DNA of 34,389 bases from DASXMX01 sp035483795 (GTDB lineage: Bacteria; Planctomycetota; Phycisphaerae; Tepidisphaerales; Tepidisphaeraceae), in the NCBI GenBank assembly GCA_035483795.1, contig DATHPP010000198.1:1-34389 (forward strand), in the 5' to 3' direction. The notes beneath the pieces were generated by a model, which made no database searches, was not told the origin of the DNA, and saw nothing but the letters and a program-made list of their open reading frames with translations. Position numbers and translations under genes: made by a program. This document shows positions 1-8,300 of the stretch, piece after piece. Position 1 is the stretch's first letter. Every line of letters begins with the position of its first letter.

Positions 1-68
1 ATGCCGTGTCCGAGGATCGGCATCCAAAGAGGGTAATGGGTTAGCGGTACGGATGCCAATGCCGATGG

Positions 69-134
69 AATGACGAAACTCGAATGACGAATGACGAATC
101 AAATCCGAATGACCGAAATACGAATGACGAAACG
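69..134 (+). repeat. 66-bp dispersed intergenic repeat, copy 1
   Basis: The stretch is built from short units of the type GAATGAC/GACGAA. It recurs at 5175-5240 with a single C/T difference over 66 bases, and again in inverted form at 5261-5320. An open frame runs through this copy into the HicB-like gene, but its residues are just translated repeat, so it is treated as non-coding. Function is unknown; it resembles the palindromic intergenic elements scattered through many bacterial genomes. Confidence 0.85.
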
Positions 135-222
135 GAATGCCTCGGCCCGCAAGCGTTTCGAGCTTCGCTCATTGGGTGGCGATCGTATTTACAACTGGGT
201 TTGCCGCTTCTATGGTTTGAGT

Positions 223-423
223 ATGGCCAAGCGATATACGGTGAGTGACGGGAAGCTGGTTTTGACGGTGGAAGAGGCCGAAGAGGGAGGGTTCATTATC
301 ACTTCGCCCCTCGACCCGGAGCTTATTACCGAGGCGGAGAGCATTTCCGGGGCTTTTGTGAACGCACGAGACGCGCTCAAGGCGCTGCGGCAGTCGCGCG
401 CGAAGCTGCTGCCGGCGCGGTGA
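223..423 (+). CDS. HicB-family antitoxin-like protein (orphan)
   Basis: This 66-residue protein has the compact HicB partial RNase-H-like fold signature: VSDGKLVLTVEEAEEGGF, then ITSPLDPELITEAES, then a helical ARDALKALRQSR tail. HicB antitoxins normally neutralise a small HicA mRNA interferase encoded next to them. No HicA-like double-stranded-RNA-binding-type frame is visible upstream (1-222) or downstream (424-711), so the gene looks solitary, or its partner lies before the window. The frame is open back to position 91, but the first ~15 extra residues come from the 66-bp repeat and the next ~30 have no HicB character, so the ATG at 223 is preferred. The Shine-Dalgarno sequence is poor. 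The family call is by motif memory and fairly secure; activity as an antitoxin is not shown. Confidence 0.72.
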   Translation: MAKRYTVSDGKLVLTVEEAEEGGFIITSPLDPELITEAESISGAFVNARDALKALRQSRAKLLPAR

Positions 424-433
424 TTGGAAGTGA

Positions 434-709
434 CACGGGTTTTCAACCAGGTTTTCAACCCGTGCTGGCGACGTCACATCAGAGCAAACGGATTCGAAGC
501 AGCGACGTTCTCGGCACGGCTTGAAAAGCCGTGTCACGGGGATGCGTGCTGGCGGGGTCACATCAGAGCGAACGAAATCTGTATTAGCGACGTTCTTTGC
601 ACGGCTTGAAAAGCCGTGTCACGGGGACGAGCGCTGGCGACGTCACATCAGAGCAAACGGATTCGAAGCAGCGACGTTCTCGGCACGGCTTGAAAAGCCG
701 TGTCACGGG
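434..709. repeat. Tandem ~84-bp palindrome-bearing repeats (3 units plus a degenerate one)
   Basis: Three units begin near 461, 545 and 630. Each carries the motif TGGCG(A/G)(C/G)GTCACATCAGAGC and ends with a perfect hairpin CACGGCTT-GAA-AAGCCGTG at 515-533, 600-618 and 684-702. Units 1 and 3 are nearly identical, while unit 2 differs in its middle. A related but diverged hairpin (CACGGGTT/AACCCGTG) lies at 434-464. The array fills the gap between the HicB-like gene and the 3' end of the BatA-like gene, stopping 2 nt from that gene's stop codon. The hairpins lack T-runs on either strand, so ordinary intrinsic termination is not supported. Confidence 0.9.
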
Positions 710-711
710 AA

Positions 712-2733
712 TCACAAGTGCACCCGGCGGGTGTAGACCCACCATTCGATGAAGAGCAGGGGGAGGCCGACGAAGGTGACCAGGTACCACCACCACTCGC
801 GGCGGGATTGCTGGTCTTTGACGTTTTCGATCTGCACCTTGGCGTCGCCGGGGGCGACGGAGGCGGGGAGGGTGTTGCTTTCGCTCGAGTCGAGCAGGTT
901 GACGGCGATCTTCTCGAACTGGGGGATGGGCGGGTCGGTTGTATAGATTCCCACACGATTGAGCGGCGGGAGGGCGAAGTCGCCGGTGGGGGGGATGGGG
1001 AGCGTGCGCGGGCCGCCGGGGCCGTCGAGCTTGAGCTGCTTGAGGCCGGGGGCTGCCCGCTCGAGGTTGGCCCGCGGGATGACGGGGGATGCGCCGGGCT
1101 CGTAGGACTGGCGGACGTCCATGTCGCTGCCGACCGCCATGAACTGGAGGGCGTGGTGCCAGAACATGGGGTAGCTGTATTCGAGCGGCCAGTTTCCGTC
1201 GTTGGGGTCGAAGCCGAGGATGAGGTTGGTGCGCTTGGCGTCGTGGGCGAGGACGATGAGAGGGACTTTGAGGCCGTCGACGAGGACCTGCGCGTCCGCC
1301 GGCACCTGGAGCTTGAGGGCGTGCTCGATGTACAGGCGGTTCATCGCCAGGTCTTTGAGGATCGGATGATCGCGGTTCCAGTCCAGGACGCCTTCGTCGT
1401 CGACCATGGCGGGGTTGCCGTCGGTGTCCTTCTCGACCGTCACCTTCTGGCCGGGGCCGTCGGTGTGCGGCGGCGCCGAATCGACGTAGATGAAATTGCC
1501 CGCTTCGGGAAGCCATTTGGGCGTGTAGCGGTCGAAGATGATCACGTCGTAGTTGCCCGGCTGCTTTTGCTCGTAAGAGGCGGGCTGCATGATGTCGGGG
1601 CTCTTGAGGTCGAGGTTGCTCATCAGGCGTTCGAGAAAATAGTTGCCGTCGGTGACCAGCAGGACGGAGAGCTGCTTGGGCGCAGGGACGATGACCTGTG
1701 CGATGTCGTCGGCGGCGAGGACGTCGCCGCCGTGGTGAAGCTGCTTGACGGTGAGGACGGCGGCGGAGGTGAGGTCGAGGTCGAAGGTGACGCTGTCGCT
1801 CTGCTGGCGGCCGTTGTCCTTCTCCCATTTGTCGCGCTCGTCGCGGGTCCAGCGGTCGGGGAGGAGGAAGGCGGCTTCGGTGCGCGAGCCGTTGGCTTCG
1901 ACGATCTCGCCGTCCACGGTGAGCTGGACGGGGGCGTCGACGGGCTGGGGCCCGAAGTTCTGGAGGCGGACGAAGACCTGCACCTGCGTGGGCCGTTCGT
2001 AATTGCGTTTGGCGGAGAGGGCGACGATGCCGACGTTGCCGGCGTCCTCGGTGCCGACGCGCTCGAAATGGAGCTTGCCATGCAGGCTCACGTCGTTGGC
2101 GTCCTCGGCCTGGCCGTCAGAAAAGAGGTAGACGTCGACGTCGACGTTGCTGCGCAACTGCTGGGGGTCGAAGGCCATGGCGGCGTCGGCCAGCTCGTAG
2201 GCGAATTTCAGGCGGGTTTTGCGGTCGGTCGGCTGGATGGAATCGATGGCCCGCTTGAGGGCGACGCGGTCGGAGGTGAAGGACTGGAGCGTCTCGGCGG
2301 AGTCGTCGAAGGCGATGACCGTCGCCGAGGCGTCTTTGTCCATGGAATCGACCATGTCCTTCGCCCGGCGTTTGGCCTCTTGGAGGCGGGTGTGGCCGTC
2401 CATGTCGGTGGCGGACATGGAAGCGGATCGGTCGAGCAAATAGACGCTCCGCGCGCCCGGAGGCGGATGATAGCGCGTCACCGGGCGGGAGAAGGCCAGC
2501 AGGAGGGCCAGGAGCATGAGCAGTTGCAGGAGCAGCAGCAGGTTGCGGCGCAGGCGCTGGAACGGGGAGTTGACCTGCAAATCCTGGATCGCTTTTTTCC
2601 AAAGCAGGGTCGAGGCGACGGGCATTTCTCTTCGGCGGAGCTTCAAGAAATACAGAATGAGTAGCGCCGGGAGCGCGATCGCGGCAGCCGCAAGGGCTGC
2701 GCCCCAGTTGAGAAATTGTGGCAAGGAAGACAT
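712..2733 (-). CDS. BatA-like membrane protein with von Willebrand factor A domain
   Basis: This 673-residue membrane protein opens with the BatA N-terminal arrangement: a hydrophobic segment at about 10-30, then LKLRRREMPVASTLLWKKA, then a second hydrophobic segment at about 64-81. A vWA domain follows whose MIDAS metal site is intact (D101-R-S103-A-S105). The long periplasmic part ends in a final membrane segment rich in Trp (WWWYLVTFVGLPLLFIEWW) and a basic tail. vWA domains bind ligands through a divalent metal; in MoxR-associated clusters they are thought to be the substrates or effectors of the AAA+ ATPase at the membrane. The start lies 5 nt after the DUF58 stop codon, indicating translational coupling. 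The family call is firm; the actual client is unknown. Confidence 0.88.
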   Translation of the reverse strand: MSSLPQFLNWGAALAAAAIALPALLILYFLKLRRREMPVASTLLWKKAIQDLQVNSPFQRLRRNLLLLLQLLMLLALLLAFSRPVTRYHPPPGARSVYLLDRSASMSATDMDGHTRLQEAKRRAKDMVDSMDKDASATVIAFDDSAETLQSFTSDRVALKRAIDSIQPTDRKTRLKFAYELADAAMAFDPQQLRSNVDVDVYLFSDGQAEDANDVSLHGKLHFERVGTEDAGNVGIVALSAKRNYERPTQVQVFVRLQNFGPQPVDAPVQLTVDGEIVEANGSRTEAAFLLPDRWTRDERDKWEKDNGRQQSDSVTFDLDLTSAAVLTVKQLHHGGDVLAADDIAQVIVPAPKQLSVLLVTDGNYFLERLMSNLDLKSPDIMQPASYEQKQPGNYDVIIFDRYTPKWLPEAGNFIYVDSAPPHTDGPGQKVTVEKDTDGNPAMVDDEGVLDWNRDHPILKDLAMNRLYIEHALKLQVPADAQVLVDGLKVPLIVLAHDAKRTNLILGFDPNDGNWPLEYSYPMFWHHALQFMAVGSDMDVRQSYEPGASPVIPRANLERAAPGLKQLKLDGPGGPRTLPIPPTGDFALPPLNRVGIYTTDPPIPQFEKIAVNLLDSSESNTLPASVAPGDAKVQIENVKDQQSRREWWWYLVTFVGLPLLFIEWWVYTRRVHL

Positions 2734-2738
2734 CGCGG

Positions 2739-3638
2739 CTATCCCAAAAGTCCTCTTTCGCGCAAGTAATTCAAAACGAGTGTATCAAACGGCACGGCGG
2801 TGCTGCTGAACAAATACGTTCCGCCGCGGCGGGTGATGAAATCCTTGAGGCTGAGGCAGTAGGCGTTGAGGTTGGCCTTGTACTGCTTGATGAGCGGCTG
2901 GGTGATCGAGACCTCGGCCATGTCGTCGTCCTCGACGTCGCGCAGCTTCAGGTCGCCCTGGAGGTCGGGGTCGATTTCCTGCGGGGAGAGGACCTGGACG
3001 CAGAACAGGTCGTACTTGCCGCCGGCCACGTAGCGGAGGCCGGTCTCGAAACCTTCCTTGATGAAAAAGTCGCTGAGCACGACGCAGACGCCTTTCTGGC
3101 GGTGCTGGAGGGCGAAGCGGCGGCAGGATTCGGTGAAGTGGCTGGGCCCGGCGGGCTCGAGCTTCTGGAGGAAGTCGATCATCTGCGCCACCCGGCGGCG
3201 GCCGCGCAGAGCGCCGGTCTCGGCGACGACGCCGTCCGCCATCGCGACCACGCTCACGCGGTTGTAGTTGACCAGGCCGATGTACGCGAGGGCGGCGGCG
3301 GTCTGCTTGATGTAGAACGCCTTGTTCGGGTTGCCGTAGTCGCAGCTCTTGCTCACGTCCAGGAGCACGTACAGCGCCAGGTCTTCCTCTTCGAGAAAAA
3401 GCTTGAGGAAAAGGCGGTCGAGGCGGGCGTAGATGTTCCAGTCGATGAAGCGGAGATCGTCGCCGACGACGTAGTTGCGGTAGTCGGCGAACTCGACGGA
3501 CTGCCCGCGCCGCTTGCTCCGCCGCTCGCCCTTCATTTTGCCGGCGAGCATCTTGCGCGACATGACATCGAGCTGGTCGAGCCGGGCCATGAAGGCGGGG
3601 TCGAGGAGGGATTTTGATGGCGAAGCTGTCGTGGTCAT
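2739..3638 (-). CDS. DUF58 domain-containing protein (MoxR partner)
   Basis: This 299-residue soluble protein has the DUF58 hallmark RRGQSVEFADYRNYVVGDDLRFIDWN at about 43-68, followed by a vWA-like fold with a conserved metal-site motif D94-V-S96-K-S98. DUF58 proteins are almost always encoded after a MoxR AAA+ ATPase and are regarded as its cytoplasmic adaptor or client. The frame opens further upstream at a GTG (3665), but that codon lies within the left inverted repeat of the cassette at 3657-4103. The ATG at 3638 gives the usual DUF58 N-terminus (SLLDPAFMARLDQLDVMSRKM) and is preferred; a weak GGGATGG precedes it. The stop is 5 nt from the next gene. The nuclease-fold cassette separates it from moxR, unusual for a pair that is normally adjacent. 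Confidence 0.9.
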   Translation of the reverse strand: MTTTASPSKSLLDPAFMARLDQLDVMSRKMLAGKMKGERRSKRRGQSVEFADYRNYVVGDDLRFIDWNIYARLDRLFLKLFLEEEDLALYVLLDVSKSCDYGNPNKAFYIKQTAAALAYIGLVNYNRVSVVAMADGVVAETGALRGRRRVAQMIDFLQKLEPAGPSHFTESCRRFALQHRQKGVCVVLSDFFIKEGFETGLRYVAGGKYDLFCVQVLSPQEIDPDLQGDLKLRDVEDDDMAEVSITQPLIKQYKANLNAYCLSLKDFITRRGGTYLFSSTAVPFDTLVLNYLRERGLLG

Positions 3639-3656
3639 CGGACCATCCCAAACAGA

Positions 3657-3689
3657 TTTCGCCACAGATGAACACAGATGGACACAGAT
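3657..3689 (+). repeat. Left terminal inverted repeat of GxxExxY cassette
   Basis: A 33-base sequence, identical to the reverse complement of 4071-4103. Internally it holds three successive CACAGAT units spaced 10 bases apart, so the repeat is itself a small tandem array. Confidence 0.95.
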
Positions 3690-3695
3690 AAGACG

Positions 3696-4082
3696 TCAGG
3701 CACGATTGGGTCCTCGAAGTCGTTTGATCTCTACTTTTCTGCTGAAGTTTAGGAGCAGACAAAGGGGAATCTGCGTGGCTGCGAGATAGTTGAGGCATTG
3801 CGCGGTGTGGGCGTCGTCAAAGTTTTTGACTGCCTTGGTCTCAACCAGGACCGAGCCTTCCACGACCACATCAGCAAAGTACTTGCCGACCAGCACCCCA
3901 TCGTACCAGACTTCGATTGGCACTTGTTGTGCAACCACGAGTCCCGCCTTTCGAATCTCGTGAATCAACGCATTCTCATACACTTTCTCAGCAAAGCCAC
4001 ATCCGAGCACATTGTGCACACGAAAAGCGCAGCCGATGATGGTTTCGGTCAGCCGGTTCAGCCTTTCTTCATCTGTGTCCAT
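3696..4082 (-). CDS. GxxExxY protein, PD-(D/E)XK nuclease-fold
   Basis: This 128-residue protein has the family-defining G29-x-x-E32-x-x-Y35 motif in GFAEKVYENAL. It also has a typical PD-(D/E)XK core: D71 in KYFADVVVEG, and E81-x-K83 in VLVETKAV. Its length matches the family norm of about 130. The family is widespread and often multicopy, and its biological role is not established; the fold suggests nucleic-acid cleavage. The ATG at 4082 falls inside the right inverted repeat, so the first four residues (MDTD) are encoded by the repeat. In-frame codons just upstream run into a stop, which fixes the start. It lies in the same direction as its operon neighbours and could be transcribed with moxR and DUF58, but has no functional tie to them that can be seen. 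Confidence 0.88.
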   Translation of the reverse strand: MDTDEERLNRLTETIIGCAFRVHNVLGCGFAEKVYENALIHEIRKAGLVVAQQVPIEVWYDGVLVGKYFADVVVEGSVLVETKAVKNFDDAHTAQCLNYLAATQIPLCLLLNFSRKVEIKRLRGPNRA

Positions 4083-4103
4083 CTGTGTTCATCTGTGGCG
4101 AAA
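4071..4103 (-). repeat. Right terminal inverted repeat of GxxExxY cassette
   Basis: Reverse complement of 3657-3689 without mismatch over 33 bases. It contains the start codon and first codons of the GxxExxY gene and ends 5 nt from the moxR stop codon. Confidence 0.95.
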
Positions 4104-4108
4104 GGTTT

Positions 4109-5152
4109 TTAGACTTTCCCCGCCGCCAGTTCGGCTTCGATGGTGGTCGGGGTGTCGTTAGCGACTTTTTGCAGGACCATGTCGGTGGTGATTCCTTCGG
4201 CTTCGCCTTCGAAGTTGAGGATCACGCGATGGCGCATGGCGGGGACGGCAACGTCCTTGATGTCCTTGAAGCTGACGTGGAAGCGGCCGTCGAGCAGCGC
4301 CCGGACCTTGGCGGCGAGGGTGATCGCCTGGGCGGCACGCGGGCTTGCGCCGACCCGCAGGAACTGATTGACCATGGGCAGGGCGAATTCGCCCTGCGGG
4401 TGGGTCGCCAGAACGCAGCGGATGGCGTAATCCTGCACATGCGGGGCGATGACGACGCGCTGCACGAGTTGCTGGTGGACGAGGATGCGCTGGGCGTCGA
4501 TCACCGGGTTGATCTGGACTTTGTGGCCGGTCGTCGTGCGGTCGAGGATCGCGCGGAGTTCCTGGCGGTTGGAATAGTTGACGATCAATTTGAAGAAGAA
4601 GCGGTCGAGTTGGGCCTCGGGGAGCGGGTAGGTACCTTCCTGCTCGAGGGGGTTTTGCGTGGCCATGACGAAGAAGGGTTCTTCGAGCTTGCGCATTTCG
4701 CCGCCGGCCGTGACCTGGTGCTCCTGCATGGCTTCGAGCAGGGCGCTTTGGGTTTTGGGGGTGGCGCGGTTGATTTCGTCGGCGAGGACGATCTGGGCGA
4801 AGATCGGCCCGGCCATGAAGGTGAACTGGCGCTGGCCGTGCTCGTTCTCCATGATGACGTTGGTGCCGATGACGTCGGCGGGCATCAGGTCGGGAGTGAA
4901 TTGAATGCGGCTAAACTTGAGGTTCAGAGCCGAGGCCAGCGCGCGGATGAGGGCAGTCTTGCCCAGTCCGGGGACGCCCTCGAGGAGGGCGTGTCCGCCG
5001 ACGAAGAGGCAGGTGAGCACGCCGTCGACGATGTCGTCGTGGCCGACGATGGCCTTGGCGATTTCGGCCTTCACGGCTTTGTAGTCGCGACGGAATCCAT
5101 CGCACGCGGCCTGGATTTGCGGATCGACGCCGGGAACGCTTGGGGTTGTCAT
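4109..5152 (-). CDS. MoxR-family AAA+ ATPase
   Basis: This 347-residue ATPase has Walker A G59-VPGLGKT66, Walker B IVLADEIN (D125, E126), a MoxR insert EGVGGE-like segment (EHQVTAGGEMRKLEEPF), sensor 1 ATQNP at 164-168 and the arginine-bearing LDRFFFKL near 182. Together these place it in the MoxR (AAA_3) group. MoxR proteins act as ATP-driven chaperones that mature or activate partner protein complexes, usually with DUF58 and vWA proteins. Both partners follow downstream in the same direction, interrupted only by the GxxExxY cassette. Start ATG 5152 is supported by AAAGGA 6 nt upstream (5159-5164). The gene begins right after the inverted-repeat structure at 5175-5320. Family certain; client inferred from context. 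Confidence 0.95.
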   Translation of the reverse strand: MTTPSVPGVDPQIQAACDGFRRDYKAVKAEIAKAIVGHDDIVDGVLTCLFVGGHALLEGVPGLGKTALIRALASALNLKFSRIQFTPDLMPADVIGTNVIMENEHGQRQFTFMAGPIFAQIVLADEINRATPKTQSALLEAMQEHQVTAGGEMRKLEEPFFVMATQNPLEQEGTYPLPEAQLDRFFFKLIVNYSNRQELRAILDRTTTGHKVQINPVIDAQRILVHQQLVQRVVIAPHVQDYAIRCVLATHPQGEFALPMVNQFLRVGASPRAAQAITLAAKVRALLDGRFHVSFKDIKDVAVPAMRHRVILNFEGEAEGITTDMVLQKVANDTPTTIEAELAAGKV

Positions 5153-5174
5153 TCAAGTTCCTTTCTTCTTCGAC

Positions 5175-5320
5175 AATGACGAAACTCGAATGACGAATGA
5201 CGAATCAAATCCGAATGACCGAAATATGAATGACGAAACGAGGGCAGCGCGATCGCTTTCGAGATTCGTCATTTGGACATTCGGATTTGATTCTTCATTC
5301 GTCATTCGGATTTCGAGTTT
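5175..5320. repeat. Large inverted repeat (hairpin) between the 1045-aa gene and moxR
   Basis: The left arm 5175-5240 is the second copy of the 66-bp repeat seen at 69-134 (one mismatch). The right arm 5261-5320 is a diverged reverse complement of the same unit, and a ~20-bp spacer with the palindrome GCGATCGC lies between. Transcribed RNA could fold into a long imperfect hairpin. The right arm abuts the stop codon of the upstream gene, and the left arm ends shortly before the moxR ribosome binding site, so the element occupies nearly the entire gap. Confidence 0.85.
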
Positions 5321-8300
5321 TACTCGCCTTCTTCCTTCTTCTTGATCTGCTGCTGCGCCCTTCGTTTGGCTTCGAGGAGGCTGCCGGTATGTCCGCCCGG
5401 GCCCGGTGTTGCGCCTTTGGGTTCGATCTTTTTGGGGGGCGGGGGGACGGGTTTGTCGGTGGCGCCGCCGACCACCTGGGTGATGTCGCCCTCGACGCCC
5501 TTGGGGGCGGTGAATTTGGCTTTGGGGTCGGGGCGAGGGGCCGAAGCAGCGGGTTTGTCGGACGGTTTGAACTTGGTCTCGGCAACCTCCTCGCGGACAC
5601 GCTTGAGGGCATCGAGGGTCTGGCCGCTTTCGACGCGGCGGAGGGTGGTGAACTCGCGGATGTAATTGGCGGCAGTCGCCGCCATGCGCTTGGTGGATTG
5701 CCAGTCCCAGGCGATGCGGCGCGTCGCCACGTCGAGAAGGATCAACGCCAGCAGCCACGGCAGAAGCTGGTCCCAGACCGGCAGCGGCGAGCTCGTCACC
5801 GTCAAACCTTCGCGGCGGAAAATGTCGGCGCCGGTCGGATCGAAGGGCGTGATGATGTGCCCGTTGGTGCGGGCGGCGATCTCGTTGAGCAGACGGTCGT
5901 TGCTCTTGAGCTCGCGGTATTCCGGCTCGCTGTTCATCGCCGCTCCGGCCAGCAGGGCGCCGCTGCCTTCCTTGCCGGTGTAGTTCATGGCGACGACATA
6001 ATTGCCGGCGGTCTTGGCGTCGAAGGTCGCTTCGTAGGTGCCGGGGCCGGTGGGGACAAGCTTGATGTCGGCCTTTTTCATGTCGGGGCCGAGGACGATG
6101 CCTTCGATATTGAGGAAGTTGAGGTACTGGTTGTCCTTGCCGACGGCCTCCACGGTGATTTTGCCTTTGTCGCCGGTGATGGTGGTTTGGACGTCGAAGT
6201 CGGAGGGCATGGGCGGGCGTGAGACGCCGCGAACGACCTGGGCCCAGAACTTTGAGTAGAGCGAAGATCCGATCCACTGTGCCGCCCAGATGGGCGTGGC
6301 GTCGCTGGTGAAAACCGCCGATCGGCCGAGGCCCGTTTGCCAGTGGGCGAGGATCGGGTCGTGCATCTTGCCGGCGGCGATGGGCATGACGACTTTCGGA
6401 TCGGCCTTTTTGTTGGTCAGCACGATGCCATAGACGTCGGGAAAGCCGCTGAGGCCGCGGACGAATTCATCCGAAGCGTCCAGGAGCTGGAGCGGAATTC
6501 CGTTGGCATCGGTGTGCAGAAGCGTCCGGCGGACGACGGTCGCCTCCTTGATGAAAATCTTGGGAAGCTGATTGAAGTCGGAAGTGATCGGCGGGTAGTA
6601 ACGGCCTTTGAGCTTCTCGGCGATCTCCTGCATGGTAGGTGGAACGCCGTTCATGTGTGGGTACACCGTCACCGTCGAGACACTGACCTTATTCTGGGCG
6701 TAGCCGTCGTAGAGGGCCTGCTGCGGCGCGGCGGGATCGCCATCGCTGATGATGATGACGTGCTTGAACTGGGCGTCGCTCTGGGCGAGACCTTTGGAGC
6801 CGCCTTTGCCGTTGAGGGCGACGTTCATGGAGTCGTCGAAGCTGGGCATGTCGCCGGGCTGCATTTTCTTTGCCGCGGCGATGGCCGCGGAGCCGTCGCC
6901 CTTTTCCTGGAGCGGGAGGTCCCACTGGCTTCCCCCGCCCCCGATGCCTCCCCAGCCGTAGGTGATGATGCCGACCTCGTCGCGCGAGGAGAGGGCTTCG
7001 ATGGCTTTCAGGGCGCACTCGAGTCCCCAGTAATTCCCGTTGGGGAATTCGCACGAGTGCATGATGAGAACGAGCGCGCCTTTCCCGACCTGTCGCTGGG
7101 CGGGGATGTCCATGTCGACGGGGAGGATTTTCTCGACGGCGGACCCTTGCCAGCCGCCCGCCCCGAAGGCCTGATCGCCACCGATCATGACCAGCCCGCC
7201 GCCCATGTCGTGGACGTAGGACTGGAACATTTTGTCCTGCTCGTCGCTCATGGCGCTGCGGGGGACATTGGCGAGAATGACGGCGTCATAGTTCTGAAGC
7301 TCGATGGCATTGCTGGGGATGCCGTCGAGGGTGGTGTGGAGGGTGTTGATTTTTTCGCCGGCCAGGGCCCTGGCCAGCTCGTCGCCGGGGCCGCGATTGC
7401 CGTCGGCGTCGTGCGCATTGTCCACATAGAGGACGTGGCCTTGTCCGCGGACGAAGGTAAAGGCATCGGCGGTGTTGTTGATCTCGACGGCGGTGCGGTC
7501 GGCAGCCTGGTCGGCGGTGAAGATGGCGTGGAACTGGTGAACGCCCCCGTTCTTGAGTGCGGGGACTTTCACGTACTGGACGTTTTTCCCCGGCTGAAGC
7601 GTGATTTCCCGCTGCGGGTCGATCTGCGGGGTCGAGGGGTCCATGTCGAGCGGCTCGCGGCCGCCGAGCGTCTCGTGGATCACGCTGAGCTTACCGGTGA
7701 TGGGACGATCGGCGGTGGAAGTGAGAATAACCGAGAGCGTGAACGGCTCGTCCTCGCGCTTCCACGTCGGCGCGACGAAGCGGTCGATCATGGCGGCGTT
7801 CTTCACGTCGTACTTGAGCGGGACGACATCGATCTGGACGTGCTGGGCGGCGGCGGCGTCGAGGGCGGCGTCGAGGTTCCCGGTCGTGTCGTTGCCGTCC
7901 CAGAACAGCACCAGGCGGTGCATCGCATCTTTGGAGAGCGATGCCAGGGCGAGCTGAATGGCGGAGCCGGCATCCGTTCCGGTGCCGGGATCGGGAATCG
8001 CGTGCGTGTCGAACCGTGGTTCGCGGGTGGGCATCAGGTCGATCAGGGCGTTCTGCTTGAAGCTGATGACGCCGATCTTGTCGTCCGCCTGCTTGTCTGG
8101 CTCCTTGCCCAGGGCCATGATCCAATCGTCCTCGGCGGCGCGGAGGGGCTTGTTGGGGTAGCCGGGAAATTGCGTGAAGTAGCGCATCGACCCGCTGACA
8201 TCGACCATCGCCATGACCTCGAGGCTTTTGTGCTCGCGCTGCCAGCGGATGCCGCCAAGGATCAGGATGAACAGGAGCAGGACCGCCAGACGGATTCCGA

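Larger units (their letters stand above)
3657..4103 (-). mobile_element. 447-bp inverted-repeat cassette carrying one GxxExxY gene
   Basis: Perfect 33-bp inverted repeats (3657-3689 and 4071-4103) bound a segment that holds a single gene of 128 codons and almost nothing else. The gene's stop lies 6 nt inside the left repeat and its ATG lies within the right repeat. The cassette begins 5 nt after the moxR stop on one side and ends 18 nt before the DUF58 ATG on the other, leaving both reading frames whole. No transposase and no obvious target-site duplication are seen. Reading it as a mobile unit is inference; what is seen is the repeat symmetry and the placement inside an otherwise conserved gene pair. 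Confidence 0.65.

Noticed and set aside
91..222. Extended N-terminus of the HicB-like gene from position 91
   Set aside because: The first codons are the 66-bp repeat also present at 5175, and the rest lacks family character.
434..709. CRISPR array
   Set aside because: Units are 84 bp with an internal conserved palindrome and no unique spacers of regular size; no cas genes are nearby.
584..1828. Minus-strand open frame of 414 codons overlapping the BatA-like gene
   Set aside because: Arg/Pro/His-rich out-of-frame shadow whose last part is the translated 84-bp repeat; no protein logic.
700..2664. Long open frame on the plus strand opposite the BatA-like gene (654 codons)
   Set aside because: It is Val/Gly/Asp/Glu-rich with no domain, and is explained by the codon bias of the real gene on the other strand.
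4085..5179. Plus-strand open frame opposite moxR
   Set aside because: Shadow of a strongly supported AAA+ ATPase gene; no motif of its own.
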